A stretch of 64,000 nt of DNA from Ideonella_A intermedia_A (GTDB lineage Bacteria; Pseudomonadota; Gammaproteobacteria; Burkholderiales; Burkholderiaceae_C). The notes under the pieces were generated by a model. The model was given only the letters and a program-made list of their open reading frames with translations. It was not told the origin of the DNA and did no database searches. The stretch lies in assembly GCA_943370175.1 (NCBI GenBank), contig CALRPU020000031.1, forward strand, positions 1 through 64,000. The letters run 5' to 3'. Below are positions 44,729-53,842 of this stretch, in pieces (position 1 is the stretch's first letter; every line of letters begins with the position of its first letter). Both the position numbers and the translations under genes were made by a program.

Positions 44729-45604
44729 ATGACGCCACCGCGCCTGGAGAATCGGCTGCCGCCGGAGGACCTGCTCGAGCGCGACGAGCACCCCTTGCGC
44801 GAACTGGCCTGGCTGCTGGGCGCCAGCCTGGCGGCGCTGGCCCTGGTGGTGTTCTTGGCTGGCTTCGCCGCGCGCTGGGTGGCGCCACGCGTGCCCTTCG
44901 AGCACGAACTGGCGCTCGCCGAGCGTCTGTTCGACGACTTGCAGCCGCCCTCCTCCGCCAATGCCGCTGCGCGCGAGCGGCGCGCGGCGCTGCAGGCACT
45001 GGCCGACCGCGTGGCGGCCGTGATGGCACTGCCGCCCGGCATGCGCGTGCTCGTCACGGACGAACCAACGGCGGCAGTGAACGCCTACGCCACCGTGGGC
45101 GGGCGCATCCGCGTGTTCCATGGCCTGCTGAACCAGTTGCCCAGCGAGGAAGCGCTGGCCGCGTTGCTGGCGCACGAAATCGCGCACGTGAAGCACCGCC
45201 ACGTGGCCGCAGCGCTGGGCCACGGCCTGGCGGTGTCACTGGTGCTGTCGGTGGTGTCGCCCGAGGGCGCGGCGCAGGCCGCACAGGGGCTGCTGGGCAG
45301 TGCAGCGCAACTGGGACTGCTGGGCTACTCCCGTGACGCCGAGCGCCAGGCCGACGCCGAGGCGCTGGCTGCGAGTCTGGCGCTGTACGGCCACGGCGGT
45401 GGCGTGGCCGCGCTGTTTGCCGTGCTGCCGCAGCCCGACACACCCGCTGGTACGGTCTGGATGCGCAGCCACCCGGACACCGTCGAGCGCCTGGCGCTTC
45501 TGCAAGCCAAAGCCGCCGAGCAAGGTGCGGCGATGCGGGGGGCGACGACCCCGCTGCCTCCTGCGCTGCGCGGCCTGAAACCCGCGGCCGGACGTCGGCA
45601 GTAG
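44729..45604 (+). CDS. M48-family membrane metalloprotease
   Basis: A 291-residue protease. After an N-terminal membrane helix (ELAWLLGASLAALALVVFLA) comes an M48 peptidase with the zinc motif HEIAHVKHRH and the downstream glutamate ligand region (YSRDAERQADAEAL). NAYATVGGRIRVFHGLL precedes the motif as in the BepA/Oma1 group. It degrades misfolded envelope proteins. It belongs to the run with the YbjQ-like genes; HtpX at 48774 is a second, distinct M48 protein. Confidence 0.88.
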   Translation: MTPPRLENRLPPEDLLERDEHPLRELAWLLGASLAALALVVFLAGFAARWVAPRVPFEHELALAERLFDDLQPPSSANAAARERRAALQALADRVAAVMALPPGMRVLVTDEPTAAVNAYATVGGRIRVFHGLLNQLPSEEALAALLAHEIAHVKHRHVAAALGHGLAVSLVLSVVSPEGAAQAAQGLLGSAAQLGLLGYSRDAERQADAEALAASLALYGHGGGVAALFAVLPQPDTPAGTVWMRSHPDTVERLALLQAKAAEQGAAMRGATTPLPPALRGLKPAAGRRQ

Positions 45605-45625
45605 GGGGTGACTGGGCAGTGGGCC

Positions 45626-45898
45626 TCACGCCCGGAACGCATGTTCGTTGAAACTCAGCATGCGCTTTACCCGCTGAGCGTCCTCCGAGGTGCCCGTGGC
45701 CATGGTGGAGATGCGTTCATCGAGCCGGTCACTGGTTCCTAGGCGCTCCGCGGCCGCACGGGCATGCTTCCAAGCCGGGAAGACGCGGTCGCTCCTGTGG
45801 TCAGGCGTCTGTCCCTGCGCGATCCAGTGCAGTGCCAGCAAAGACACCTCGACGGCGCACTCCGGGCAACTCGCGATCATCCCGGTCGAGGTGGGCAC
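45626..45898 (-). CDS. Hypothetical protein
   Basis: A 90-residue ORF. The middle (LLALHWIAQGQTPDHRSDRV and FPAWKHARAAAERLG) looks like a real protein sequence, with a CPEC motif near the N-terminus. I do not recognise a family. It faces an rtcB remnant that starts 13 bp beyond, so it may be a small gene of the same decayed locus. Confidence 0.4.
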   Translation of the reverse strand: MPTSTGMIASCPECAVEVSLLALHWIAQGQTPDHRSDRVFPAWKHARAAAERLGTSDRLDERISTMATGTSEDAQRVKRMLSFNEHAFRA

Positions 45899-45911
45899 GC
45901 GCAGCTAGATC

Positions 45912-46142
45912 GTGCTCGGCACGGGCAACCCGCAGTCCTTCGAGTCCTGCTCGAATGGCGCCGGGCGGGTGATGAGCCGCGGCAAGGCGAAGCGGCGTTT
46001 CTCGCTGGAAGACCAACTGGAGGCGACCGCCAGTGTCGAGTGACGAAAGGACTACAGGGGCATCGACACGGTGATGTAAGCCCAGCGAGACCTGATGGAG
46101 GTGGTGCACACGCTCAAGCAGGTGGTGTGCGTGACGGGCTGA
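45912..46142 (+). pseudogene. rtcB: rtcB (RNA-splicing ligase) 3' remnant
   Basis: One frame carries the C-terminal end of RtcB: VLGTGNPQSFESCSNGAGR, VMSRGKAKRRFSLEDQ, then EATASVE, AQRDLMEVVHTLKQVVCV, ending TG and TGA at 46140-46142. Two in-frame stops interrupt it: TGA right after SVE, and TAA before AQRDL where intact proteins read VMAAQRD. About 75 codons of a gene usually over 400 codons remain. The 5' part is absent, so the RNA ligase is lost. A strong terminator follows at 46172. Confidence 0.75.
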
Positions 46143-46171
46143 GCGCTGCCGGCGGTGATCACCGCCAGGAG

Positions 46172-46192
46172 GCCCCGACGCACCGTCGGGGC
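46172..46192 (+). terminator. Rho-independent terminator-like hairpin
   Basis: GCCCCGACG-CAC-CGTCGGGGC is a perfect 9-bp stem with a 3-nt loop, followed by TTCTATCT. It lies 30 bp after the rtcB remnant and also before the convergent EEP-protein gene, so it may serve both strands. Confidence 0.75.
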
Positions 46193-46261
46193 TTCTATCT
46201 CCGGTTGTCGCTTCGCCGGAGTTGGTCGTCGGTTTGACCGGCCTGCAGCCGGCGGCGCACG

Positions 46262-47572
46262 CTACAGGTCGACTTCCGCCACCAGTGGACAGTGGTCCGA
46301 TATCGCCAGGAGCGGCTCGGGGTTCTGTGGAGGCCGGGCCGACAGCGATCGGCCGAAATTCCCGATCGGCACCTTGGTCGTTGACAGAACCGCCTTGGCC
46401 AGTTCGTCAGAGACCAGGATGTGGTCGAGCCCGATCGGGTTGCGGCAGCCGAGGCCGGTCCGGTCGGTCAGCACCCTTCGTTCGTCCGTGTTCAATACCT
46501 GGGTCTTGGCCCGGTCGCATGCTGCTGTGAGTTCGGCCGACCCAGTGCAGGTTGGCGACAGCAGTACGAGCGTCGACGCGGGCGGTTGCGCATCGTTGAC
46601 CTCGGCCAGCAGGTTGCGCGTCGCGACACCCGGCGGGCGGGGTTTGGCGAGGTCGGTGCTGCCGTCGCTGCGCACCGGCTCGGCGCCGGCGACCCGGGCC
46701 GATTCGTGGGAGAGGTTGCGGTTGAAGTCGCCGAGCACGACGACATGGTCGACGCCCTTGGGCAAGTCCTCGAGGATTGCCTCGAGCGGGGCCACCTGCT
46801 GCTGAAGCACCGGGCACGGATCGGCGGGCCCGGTGTTGCCGTCGAGGCGTCCACGGCCTCGGTCCAGCGGTGAAACGCAGGCCGATTTCAAGTGCAATGT
46901 GAAAAAGCGGACTGTTCGGCCGGCCACCTTCAAGGTGACGGCGAAGCCCGGGCGAACCTGGTCCTTCGGCGCCAGCTGTGGCAGCGAGAGCTCCCGGAAG
47001 TCCTGGCAGGCACCGACCGCGGGCCCGAGCGACTTCTTCCAGGCGAAGGCGAGCCGCTGAATCTTGTACCTTGGCTCGAAGGAGCAGACCTCGTAGTCGC
47101 CGGCAGCCGGCCCGAGCGCTTCACGCACGGCCGCCGCGCCCGAAACCTCCTGAAACGCAATCACGTCGGGTTTGACGACATCGCTCAGCAACTTCGCGAT
47201 CTGCTCGTTGCGCTTGGCCCAGGCCGCCGGGGTGACGGCGATGCCGGCCCGGGACGGGGATCGGTAGACGCCGCAAGGCGGCATGACCGCCAGGTCGACG
47301 CCCTGGAGTTGCGGGCGGCTTTCGTCGATCTCCCAGCCGATCTGGGCGCCGGGTGTCTGTGCGGGGACAACTGACCAGATGCCGGACGCAGAGTCCTTGG
47401 CGTAGCTCTTGCCGCATTGGGTGATCCATGGGCCGAGCTCGGCCTGCGAGACATGCCAGCCGAGATTCCAGGTGGCGACGCGCACGGTTGTTGCGCTAGC
47501 CTGGGCAGGGATGGCGATGGCCACCACGACGCAGGCGCCGCCGAGGACGTTACGGGGAAAGCTGTGATGCAT
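46262..47572 (-). CDS. Secreted endonuclease/exonuclease/phosphatase-family protein
   Basis: A 436-residue exported protein. A signal peptide (VLGGACVVVAIAIPAQASA) precedes an EEP (DNase I-like) domain: VRVATWNLGW, VIAFQEVS with the metal-binding Glu, FTLHLKSAC, VLGDFNRNLS with the catalytic Asp/Asn pair, and the final SDHCPLVAEV. Substrates may be DNA, phospholipid head groups or phosphoinositides. It has many cysteines, fitting a secreted protein. It stands alone between the rtcB remnant terminator and a small ORF. Confidence 0.88.
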   Translation of the reverse strand: MHHSFPRNVLGGACVVVAIAIPAQASATTVRVATWNLGWHVSQAELGPWITQCGKSYAKDSASGIWSVVPAQTPGAQIGWEIDESRPQLQGVDLAVMPPCGVYRSPSRAGIAVTPAAWAKRNEQIAKLLSDVVKPDVIAFQEVSGAAAVREALGPAAGDYEVCSFEPRYKIQRLAFAWKKSLGPAVGACQDFRELSLPQLAPKDQVRPGFAVTLKVAGRTVRFFTLHLKSACVSPLDRGRGRLDGNTGPADPCPVLQQQVAPLEAILEDLPKGVDHVVVLGDFNRNLSHESARVAGAEPVRSDGSTDLAKPRPPGVATRNLLAEVNDAQPPASTLVLLSPTCTGSAELTAACDRAKTQVLNTDERRVLTDRTGLGCRNPIGLDHILVSDELAKAVLSTTKVPIGNFGRSLSARPPQNPEPLLAISDHCPLVAEVDL

Positions 47573-47723
47573 CGGCTGGGAGGAGAGCTTCGGTTGCCGG
47601 CATTGTGGCCATGCGCTGATGCCTTGGCCGAAGCCGGGATGCTGCAGTGCACCGGGTCATACCCCCTTCGACCCCCTCAACGGAGGGAGATGCCCGGCGC
47701 GTGTGGCGTTTTACCTTGTAGCC

Positions 47724-47909
47724 ATGGCCGATTTGATCGCCCCCGACGCTCACGACGACGACTGGACCACCCGATTCATTCAGGAAATCGAGCAGTGGGT
47801 CCGGGAGCGATATCTGCTCGAGGTGGTCAGCACGGGAGTGGCCGCGCCGAGGGCCTCTGCTGAACCCCTTGCTTGGCAGTCCGGCCGCTTGACTTGGCTG
47901 CCCCGCTGA
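47724..47909 (+). CDS. Small hypothetical protein
   Basis: A 61-residue ORF. MADLIAPDAHDDDWTTRFIQ and EIEQWVRERYLLEVV look like a soluble acidic-helical protein. ATG 47724 gives the best start. No family is recognised, and the 3' part is weak. Confidence 0.35.
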   Translation: MADLIAPDAHDDDWTTRFIQEIEQWVRERYLLEVVSTGVAAPRASAEPLAWQSGRLTWLPR

Positions 47910-48072
47910 CCGACCGGGGCATCCTCACCGAGGCTCACGGCGGGTGTGCAGCGGTTGCCGTCATTCGAGCGCGACCGTCCAAAGGCAGATCAAGTCGCTG
48001 AAGCGGACTTTTCTCGCTTCACTAGACGCGACCCCGAGCTCGTGCCGACGCTACGGCTCAGCCATGGGAGGA

Positions 48073-48264
48073 TCAGTACAGGCCCTCGAGCTCGGGACGT
48101 GACTCCTGCAGCGTGGCGTAGAGCAGATCGTCTTGCGACGGCGGGAACAGCGCCGCATCATCGAGCCGCGTTTCAGGGAGCTTGTCGCCGAGCCATATCT
48201 TGGCCACGACCATGGGCTCGCCCGAGTCGGAGCTAGAGGCCGATGGCTTACATGCGCGCTTCAT
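48073..48264 (-). CDS. Possible C-terminal remnant of a hypothetical protein
   Basis: A minus-strand frame encodes VAKIWLGDKLPETRLDDAAL and FPPSQDDLLYATLQESRPEL, ending at 48073. It overlaps the start of the plus-strand ORF at 48182. The sequence reads like the end of a protein rather than noise, but no start or family is clear; it may be a degraded gene. Confidence 0.3.
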   Translation of the reverse strand: MKRACKPSASSSDSGEPMVVAKIWLGDKLPETRLDDAALFPPSQDDLLYATLQESRPELEGLY

Positions 48265-48655
48265 CCGGGAGCATCCGAGCGCCCCGATGGTCGACCAGGC
48301 GGAGAAGTCGCGTTCGGCCTATGCGGCGAAGCGGCTGCGCTCGGCGGTTCCGGCAGGGCTGCGGCTGGACGTGGTCCAGTACATCACCGGGGACATCCAG
48401 ACCTTGGAGAAGATCGGGGCCCAGGGGCGTCAAGCCATCGTGGCGGAGACCACGACGCTCCGAAGCCGGTGGCTCGACTTCAACGACCCGGGAAAGCGGT
48501 ACACCCTGGCCTCGCTGCCGGGCGATTTCTCGGGACTGCAGCTTGTGGTTATGACGTACACAGGGCTGCGGCAGATGGATCCGAGCCTGGATGCAAGCAT
48601 CGATTCCTCTGCGGAGTTCGAGATCGCCTCAAGGGGCACCCGTGCACAAACCTGA
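48182..48655 (+). CDS. Hypothetical protein
   Basis: A possible 157-residue protein. Residues about 35-140 (AEKSRSAYAAKRLRSAV, LRLDVVQYITGDIQ, LASLPGDFSGLQLVVMTYTG) look like a globular domain. I recognise no family. The start is uncertain because the upstream part overlaps a minus-strand frame. Confidence 0.4.
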   Translation: MSPSHILATTMGSPESELEADGLHARFIREHPSAPMVDQAEKSRSAYAAKRLRSAVPAGLRLDVVQYITGDIQTLEKIGAQGRQAIVAETTTLRSRWLDFNDPGKRYTLASLPGDFSGLQLVVMTYTGLRQMDPSLDASIDSSAEFEIASRGTRAQT

Positions 48656-48773
48656 TCAGCTCGGCGGAGCTGACGGGCCCTTGTGTCGAGAGCATCACTA
48701 GTGCGGCACCGAGTAGACGAGGACGGGGACGGCCCTCTGATAGGTCAGTTTGTCAGATCCGGATCCGCGAGGA

Positions 48774-49649
48774 TTAGGCCTGCTGATTAAGGCGCGCGAT
48801 ACGCTGCTCCATCGGCGGGTGGCTGGAAAACAGCGCCATCATGCCGTTGGGGCGGGCGCTGATGCCCATGGCCTGCATGGCCTTGGGCATCTCGCCCGGC
48901 TCCAGTCCGCCAAGGCGGGCCAAGGCGTTGATCATCGGCTGCTTGCGGCCCATCAGGGTGGCGGCGTCCGCGTCGGCGCGGAATTCGCGCTGTCGCGAGA
49001 ACCAGGCGACGATGATGGCAGCCAGCACACCCAGCAGGATGTCGAGCACGACGGTCGTGACGTAGTAGCCGATGCCTGGACCGTCGTTCGTGTTGCGCAG
49101 CACCACCTTGTCGACAAAGTAGCCGATCACCCGAGAAAGGAAAACCACGAAGGTGTTCATCACGCCCTGGATCAAGGCCATGGTCACCATGTCGCCATTG
49201 GCGACGTGGGCCACCTCGTGGCCGATGACGGCCTCGACCTCTTCCTTGGTCATCGACTGCAGCAAGCCGCTGGACACCGCCACAAGCGCCGAGTTCTTGA
49301 ACGCACCAGTGGCGAAGGCGTTGGGCGCACCTTCATAGATTCCGATCTCGGGCGTCTGGATACCGGCCTTCTGCGAAAAGCGCTCGACCGTCTGCACCAG
49401 CCAGCGGTGCGTGGGGTCGGGCGAATCGTTGATCAATTGCAGCCGCGTGGTCCACTTGGCCATCGGCTTGCTGATCAGCAGCGAGATGAAGGCGCCGCCG
49501 AAGCCCATCACCAGGGCAAAGCCCAGCAACGACGTGAGGTTCAGACCGTTTGCGGTGAGGAAGCGGTTCAGCCCCAGCAGGTGCACCGCCAAGCCGAGCA
49601 CCAGCATGACGCCGAGGTTGGTGGCAATGAAGAGAGCAATCCGTTTCAT
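48774..49649 (-). CDS. htpX: Heat-shock membrane protease HtpX
   Basis: A 291-residue M48 protease with the HtpX layout: two N-terminal membrane helices (ALFIATNLGVMLVLGLAVHL and LGFALVMGFGGAFISLLIS), the zinc motif HEVAHVANGD near residue 140, two further helices and the Glu ligand in REFRADADAA. NAFATGAF is the conserved edge-strand motif. It removes damaged inner-membrane proteins together with FtsH. No sigma-32-like promoter was recognised upstream. Confidence 0.95.
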   Translation of the reverse strand: MKRIALFIATNLGVMLVLGLAVHLLGLNRFLTANGLNLTSLLGFALVMGFGGAFISLLISKPMAKWTTRLQLINDSPDPTHRWLVQTVERFSQKAGIQTPEIGIYEGAPNAFATGAFKNSALVAVSSGLLQSMTKEEVEAVIGHEVAHVANGDMVTMALIQGVMNTFVVFLSRVIGYFVDKVVLRNTNDGPGIGYYVTTVVLDILLGVLAAIIVAWFSRQREFRADADAATLMGRKQPMINALARLGGLEPGEMPKAMQAMGISARPNGMMALFSSHPPMEQRIARLNQQA

Positions 49650-50376
49650 GATGGCAGGCGCAGAGCATGCGCCAGTAGGCGTTTCCGTCGCATTCTGAAT
49701 GGATCATCCCTCGATAAACACCGGCAATCGTCGATCCTAGACTTCGCTTTTTACTGATGACTAGTGTGTGCGAGCGCCTGATGGACCGACTTGCAACGGT
49801 TCTGCCGACGCCAAGTTGACCCGCCCAGTCGAGGCCTGTTCCTTGACCTTCCAGTGGCCGTTTTTTTCGCGCGGGGGAAGAAGTGAAGGCAGGAGCCGTT
49901 GAACGAAGCAAAGTCGGATCTTGCGTGTCGGCTCCGATCTAAATTGGCCGCCCTCACACTCCAGCTCGCGCTCGGCGCGTGCTCAGCTTTAGTCAACCCG
50001 ACCGGGAGATGACTCGAAGCTTCGGCGAGATCACCGACGGAATGTTCTGTTCTTCAATAGACTGTGGTACGGACGCTGTATTGAGCTTCGTGCGCGGCAG
50101 TTGCCGACTTCCAGCGAGCCGGTCAAATCCTCTTGAAAGCGCACCGAACCCAACTATGGGAATTGACCAGCGTCCTGATAGTGCGTTCAGTCGTCGGCCG
50201 AGTCGGTCGATAGCGCAGGCGAGGTGCTCGTACTCGCCCGTCGGTGGATTCGCTGGGCATCCAGGACGACGCCGGGCCCGAACGACCGCCGCTTGGGGCT
50301 AAGGAAACTGAGCCGCCTGGGGTTCATTGCGGACACATGAGCCCATGGCAAGGAATGCCCCGGCAACGAGAACTAG
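49650..50376. other. Gene-poor stretch
   Basis: About 730 bp with no supported gene. The htpX promoter must lie in its left end. A plus-strand open frame at 49979-50302 has no family resemblance. Nothing else specific is seen. Confidence 0.35.
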
Positions 50377-50793
50377 TCAGTCTCCGGGGCCCGACCGAAG
50401 CATCTCGTGGTGAAGTCCCCAGTGCTCAACCGCCGCAACGAGCACAAACGACTCGCCGTCGTCGACTTGCGCATCGACTTCGGCGAGTTCGACACACAGT
50501 CGCAGCAGCTTCAGCCTCAGTTCGGGGTCCTGGATCTCGCCCATCAAACCCGCCAGCGTGCGCTCGTCGACCGGGCAGGCGTCGGCCCACTTCAACTGAT
50601 CGCTCGACAACAGGTCCTCGCAGAAGGTGTCGAGAAGCGCATGCAGCTCATGCCGGGCCAGGCCCAACCGCTCGTGCACGGCCAGCCGGTCGAGCCACTG
50701 GAGTTCGGCGTCACCGATGTCGCCATCGGCGACCACGATCAATGCGAGGATGCGGGCGGCTGCCTGCGGGCTGTTGGTGGGATAGCTGCGCAT
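50377..50793 (-). CDS. TerB-like protein, copy 1
   Basis: A 138-residue protein opening MRSYPTNSPQAAARILALIV and continuing VADGDIGDAELQWLDRL, then EIQDPELRLKLLRLCVELAE, with VDDGESFVLVAAVEHWGL at the end. The acidic helices with paired Asp residues fit the TerB fold, which binds divalent cations. A paralogue with the same opening (MRSYPLNSPEAAARIVSLVL) is at 59385. Function is unknown; TerB proteins occur in metal and phage stress systems. It is followed by a zinc-ribbon gene in the same direction. Confidence 0.8.
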   Translation of the reverse strand: MRSYPTNSPQAAARILALIVVADGDIGDAELQWLDRLAVHERLGLARHELHALLDTFCEDLLSSDQLKWADACPVDERTLAGLMGEIQDPELRLKLLRLCVELAEVDAQVDDGESFVLVAAVEHWGLHHEMLRSGPGD

Positions 50794-50825
50794 GATGGGT
50801 GCTCCGTGAGTGGCTCGTTCCCGGT

Positions 50826-51098
50826 TCAGTCGAAAAAGTTGCCCAACCAGGACTTCTTGCGGTGGCCGTGCGCACCACGGCCATGCTCGAAATCTGAGTC
50901 GACGAACCCGGGCTGAGAGCGGGTGCCCTCGCTGCCGGCCGAGGTCGTGGCCGGGGCCATCGTTGCCGAGCGCTCGATCAGCTTGTCGAGTTCGCCCCGG
51001 TCAAGCCACACGCCCCGGCATTGCGGGCAGTAGTCGATCTCGACGCCCTGGCGATCGCTCATGACGAGCGCGGTGTCGGTGCAGGTCGGGCACTTCAT
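50826..51098 (-). CDS. TFIIB-type zinc-ribbon protein
   Basis: A 90-residue protein. KCPTCTD and YCPQCRGVWLDRGELDKLIE form the zf-TFIIB-like domain common in bacteria. The C-terminus is a linker with many Gly/Ser and ends KKSWLGNFFD. ATG 51098 gives the zinc finger at the N-terminus. It lies between TerB copy 1 and the HPF-like gene, all on the minus strand, and may form a small stress operon. Confidence 0.82.
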   Translation of the reverse strand: MKCPTCTDTALVMSDRQGVEIDYCPQCRGVWLDRGELDKLIERSATMAPATTSAGSEGTRSQPGFVDSDFEHGRGAHGHRKKSWLGNFFD

Positions 51099-51213
51099 TG
51101 TGAATTCCTGGTGAGTGTCAATCTTCGGAACGGCAGAATCCGAACAAACTGATGAACGGGTTGAGGACCGAGACATGCAGGCCGGCGGTGACCAAGCCTG
51201 CTGTCGTGGCTCT

Positions 51214-51555
51214 TCAGCGCTCGACGCCGTTGAGGCGCTGGCGCATGCGACGAGAGTCGCTCCCGCGCCGCCACATGCGCATGAGGAACCGAGCTGCTCT
51301 GGCCAGCGCGTTGTCCAGCGCGGTGCGCCAGTCGCTGGCCACGGAGGCGACGACCACCGATCCGGCTCCGTCCGTCCGGATTTCCACCTGGCAACGCTTG
51401 TCGACGCCGCCCCGAGGGCCATTCACGTCCGTCATCTGCACTTCGGCGCGCGGCACCAGCCAACCCAGACGTCGCAGCACGAAGCGAACGCGGCGCTCGG
51501 TCAGGTCACGCAGTTCGGTGGCCTGGGGGTGGCGGGACTTGAAGAGCACTTGCAT
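51214..51555 (-). CDS. HPF/RaiA-like ribosome-associated protein
   Basis: A 113-residue protein. The N-terminal part (MQVLFKSRHPQATELRDLTE) and the strand-helix pattern VEIRTDGAGSVVVASVASDW then TALDNALARAARFLMR match the HPF/YfiA family, which binds the small ribosomal subunit in stress and stationary phase. A much longer minus-strand frame continues upstream to 53187 but is the antisense of the DUF3616 gene. The start ATG 51555 is chosen on homology. Confidence 0.8.
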   Translation of the reverse strand: MQVLFKSRHPQATELRDLTERRVRFVLRRLGWLVPRAEVQMTDVNGPRGGVDKRCQVEIRTDGAGSVVVASVASDWRTALDNALARAARFLMRMWRRGSDSRRMRQRLNGVER

Positions 51556-51756
51556 CACGGATCTCCATCGGTTGCTGGACAGGTCGAATCTGGGGCCATC
51601 ACCGGCTCTGCAGAAGCAGAGCTGGAGGAACTCCAACATCGGAAAAGCCTGAACGCAGCACATTGGTTCTGCCCCAGACTGCTGGGTTTGGTGGCAGTGG
51701 CGCGCAGACGTCGCAACGCGCGCCCCGTCCTGCCATGTCTCATGTGGAGAAACGCC

Positions 51757-52845
51757 ATGCCCAATGCTCGAACCGCGAACGCCGTCCGCCTGGAGTTCGC
51801 TGTGGACTCGCTGGTCCGGTCCAACCTCTCGGGAGCCGCCTTCACCGGCGAGTGGCTCTGGGTGGCCGGCGACGAAGCCTGCGGCCTGGACCGCCTGCGC
51901 CGGCTCGACCCCGTGGGACGCGAGGCCTTGCGCTTCGGTGAGGTACGTGACTTTCCGCTGGCCGACCTGCTGGATCTGCCAGGCGCGGCCGACGAAGAGG
52001 CCGATCTCGAAGTCATGGCCGTTGCCGATGGGCTTCTGTGGGTGGTGGGATCGCACGGCTTGAAGCGCAAGAACGCCAAGCCCGACCGCAGCCACGCCGA
52101 CAACGGCAGGCGGCTGGCCAAGGTGGCGCTGGACGGCAACCGACGCCTGCTGGCCTGCCTGCCGATCGAGCCGGACGCCCAGGGCTCGCCTTGCCTGGTG
52201 CGGCGTGCCCAGGATGGCCGCAAGGCACTGCGCCTGAAGGGGGACGCCCAGTCCAACCTGCTCACCCGAGCCCTGGCTGACGACCCCCACTTCGGCGCCT
52301 ACATGGCCATTCCTGGCAAAGACAATGGTTTCGACATCGAGGGCCTGGCCGTGGACGGCCGCCGGCTGCTGCTGGGCCTTCGCGGCCCGGTGCTGCGGGG
52401 CTGGTCGGCGCTGCTCGAGATCCAGGTCGAGGCCCGCGCCGACGACTTGCGTTTGGTACCGCTGGACGACAGCGGCACGCTGATCCGCAAGCACTTCCTG
52501 CAGCTCGACGGCCTGGGCATCCGGGACCTGCACTTCTCGGGCGACGACCTGTTCATCCTGGCCGGCCCGACGATGGTGCTGAACGGTGACATCCGCGTCT
52601 TCAAGTGGCCCGGCGCCCGGCCTTCGCTGGCTGCCAACCGTGAATCCGTTCGCTTCGAAGAGGCCTTGACCGAGTCGGTGCCCCTGCCGCACGCGCGCGG
52701 CGTCAACCGGGCAGAGGCGATCTGCCAGTTGCCACCGGCGCTGTCGGGCGGCAAGACGAACTGGCTGGTCCTGTACGACGCACCAGGCCCCGAGCGCCGG
52801 GACGGCGAACACGCCGTGTTCGGTGACCTGCTGCGCCGCGACTGA
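51757..52845 (+). CDS. DUF3616-family protein
   Basis: A 362-residue protein of the DUF3616 type: WVAGDEACGLDRLRRLDP, WVVGSHGLKRKNAK and DNGFDIEGLAVDGRRLLLG, followed by FILAGPTMVLNGDIRVF. This is a propeller-like fold with repeated strand blocks. There is no signal peptide. ATG 51757 is the first sensible start; an upstream frame to 51115 is antisense-type shadow. Function is unknown. It sits directly before a lipid-kinase gene. Confidence 0.85.
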   Translation: MPNARTANAVRLEFAVDSLVRSNLSGAAFTGEWLWVAGDEACGLDRLRRLDPVGREALRFGEVRDFPLADLLDLPGAADEEADLEVMAVADGLLWVVGSHGLKRKNAKPDRSHADNGRRLAKVALDGNRRLLACLPIEPDAQGSPCLVRRAQDGRKALRLKGDAQSNLLTRALADDPHFGAYMAIPGKDNGFDIEGLAVDGRRLLLGLRGPVLRGWSALLEIQVEARADDLRLVPLDDSGTLIRKHFLQLDGLGIRDLHFSGDDLFILAGPTMVLNGDIRVFKWPGARPSLAANRESVRFEEALTESVPLPHARGVNRAEAICQLPPALSGGKTNWLVLYDAPGPERRDGEHAVFGDLLRRD

Positions 52846-52861
52846 GCGCAGTCTTCGCCTG

Positions 52862-53842
52862 ATGCATAGCTCTGCCATGTCGGGTGTGCACCGCATCGAT
52901 CCTGCGGCGCCGCTGCAGTTCCTCATCAACGCTGCCGCCGGCCGCAGCGATGCGGACACGAAGCGCGAAAACATCGAGGCGGTGCTGCAGGCCGAGGGTC
53001 GCCGCGGGGACCTGCACTTCTGCGCGCCGCAGGAGCTGGCTCGGGTGGCGCACGAGAAGGCGCAACGGGCGTTGTCGACCCACACCGCCGTGGTGGCGGT
53101 AGGCGGAGACGGCACGCTGAACACGGTGGCGCAGGCCGCACACGCCACGGGCTGCGCCATGGGCGTGGTGCCCCAGGGCACCTTCAACTACTTCGCACGC
53201 ACGCACGGCATTCCTGTCGACCCGACCGAAGCAGTCAGGGCGCTGCTGCGATCGACGCCCGTCCCTGTACAGGTGGCGGGTGTCAACGACCGCCTGTTCC
53301 TCGTCAACGCCAGCCTCGGGCTCTACCCGGAGCTGCTGGAAGACCGCGAGGCCTACAAGGCCCGCTTCGGGCGCAGCCGCTGGGTGGCGTTAGTGGCGGC
53401 CTGCGCGACGCTGCTGCGCGCGCAGCGCAAGCTTCGCGTGCACATCGAGCTGGGTGGCACGGTGCGCGACGTGCAGACTTTGACGCTCTTCGTCGGCAAC
53501 AACCGGCTGCAACTGCAGCAGTTCGGTGCCGAGCCTGAGGACACCGTCGCCGGCACTCCCGGCGACGGCAGCATGGCTGCCGTGATGCTGCGGCCCATAG
53601 GCACACTGCCGATGGTCGGGCTGATGCTGCACGGGGCGATGGGCCGCCTCGGCGAGGCCGCCGGGGTGGAACGCTTCGAGTTCCAGCGCATGGTGGTCGA
53701 CCCGACGCTGCCACAAGGGCACCGCGGGGTGAAGGTAGCGTTCGACGGCGAGGTGGCGACACTGCGCGCACCGCTGGACTTCCGTGTGCTCGCCGAGCCG
53801 CTGTATCTGCTGGCTCCGCCGCGCAGGGAGACCGGCGGATGA
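52862..53842 (+). CDS. Diacylglycerol/lipid kinase family protein
   Basis: A 326-residue kinase. AVVAVGGDGTLNTVA is the nucleotide-binding signature near residue 80; GVVPQGTFNYFARTHGIP and GVNDRLFLVNASLGLYPEL follow the DAGK/YegS pattern. The C-terminal beta-rich domain is complete. It phosphorylates a lipid or sphingoid-like substrate. Its stop overlaps the start of the metallophosphoesterase gene (ATGA at 53839). Confidence 0.88.
   Translation: MHSSAMSGVHRIDPAAPLQFLINAAAGRSDADTKRENIEAVLQAEGRRGDLHFCAPQELARVAHEKAQRALSTHTAVVAVGGDGTLNTVAQAAHATGCAMGVVPQGTFNYFARTHGIPVDPTEAVRALLRSTPVPVQVAGVNDRLFLVNASLGLYPELLEDREAYKARFGRSRWVALVAACATLLRAQRKLRVHIELGGTVRDVQTLTLFVGNNRLQLQQFGAEPEDTVAGTPGDGSMAAVMLRPIGTLPMVGLMLHGAMGRLGEAAGVERFEFQRMVVDPTLPQGHRGVKVAFDGEVATLRAPLDFRVLAEPLYLLAPPRRETGG

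Noticed and set aside
51214..53187. Minus-strand open frame of 657 codons
   Set aside because: Only its last 113 codons (HPF-like, from 51555) look real; the upstream part is the antisense of the DUF3616 gene.
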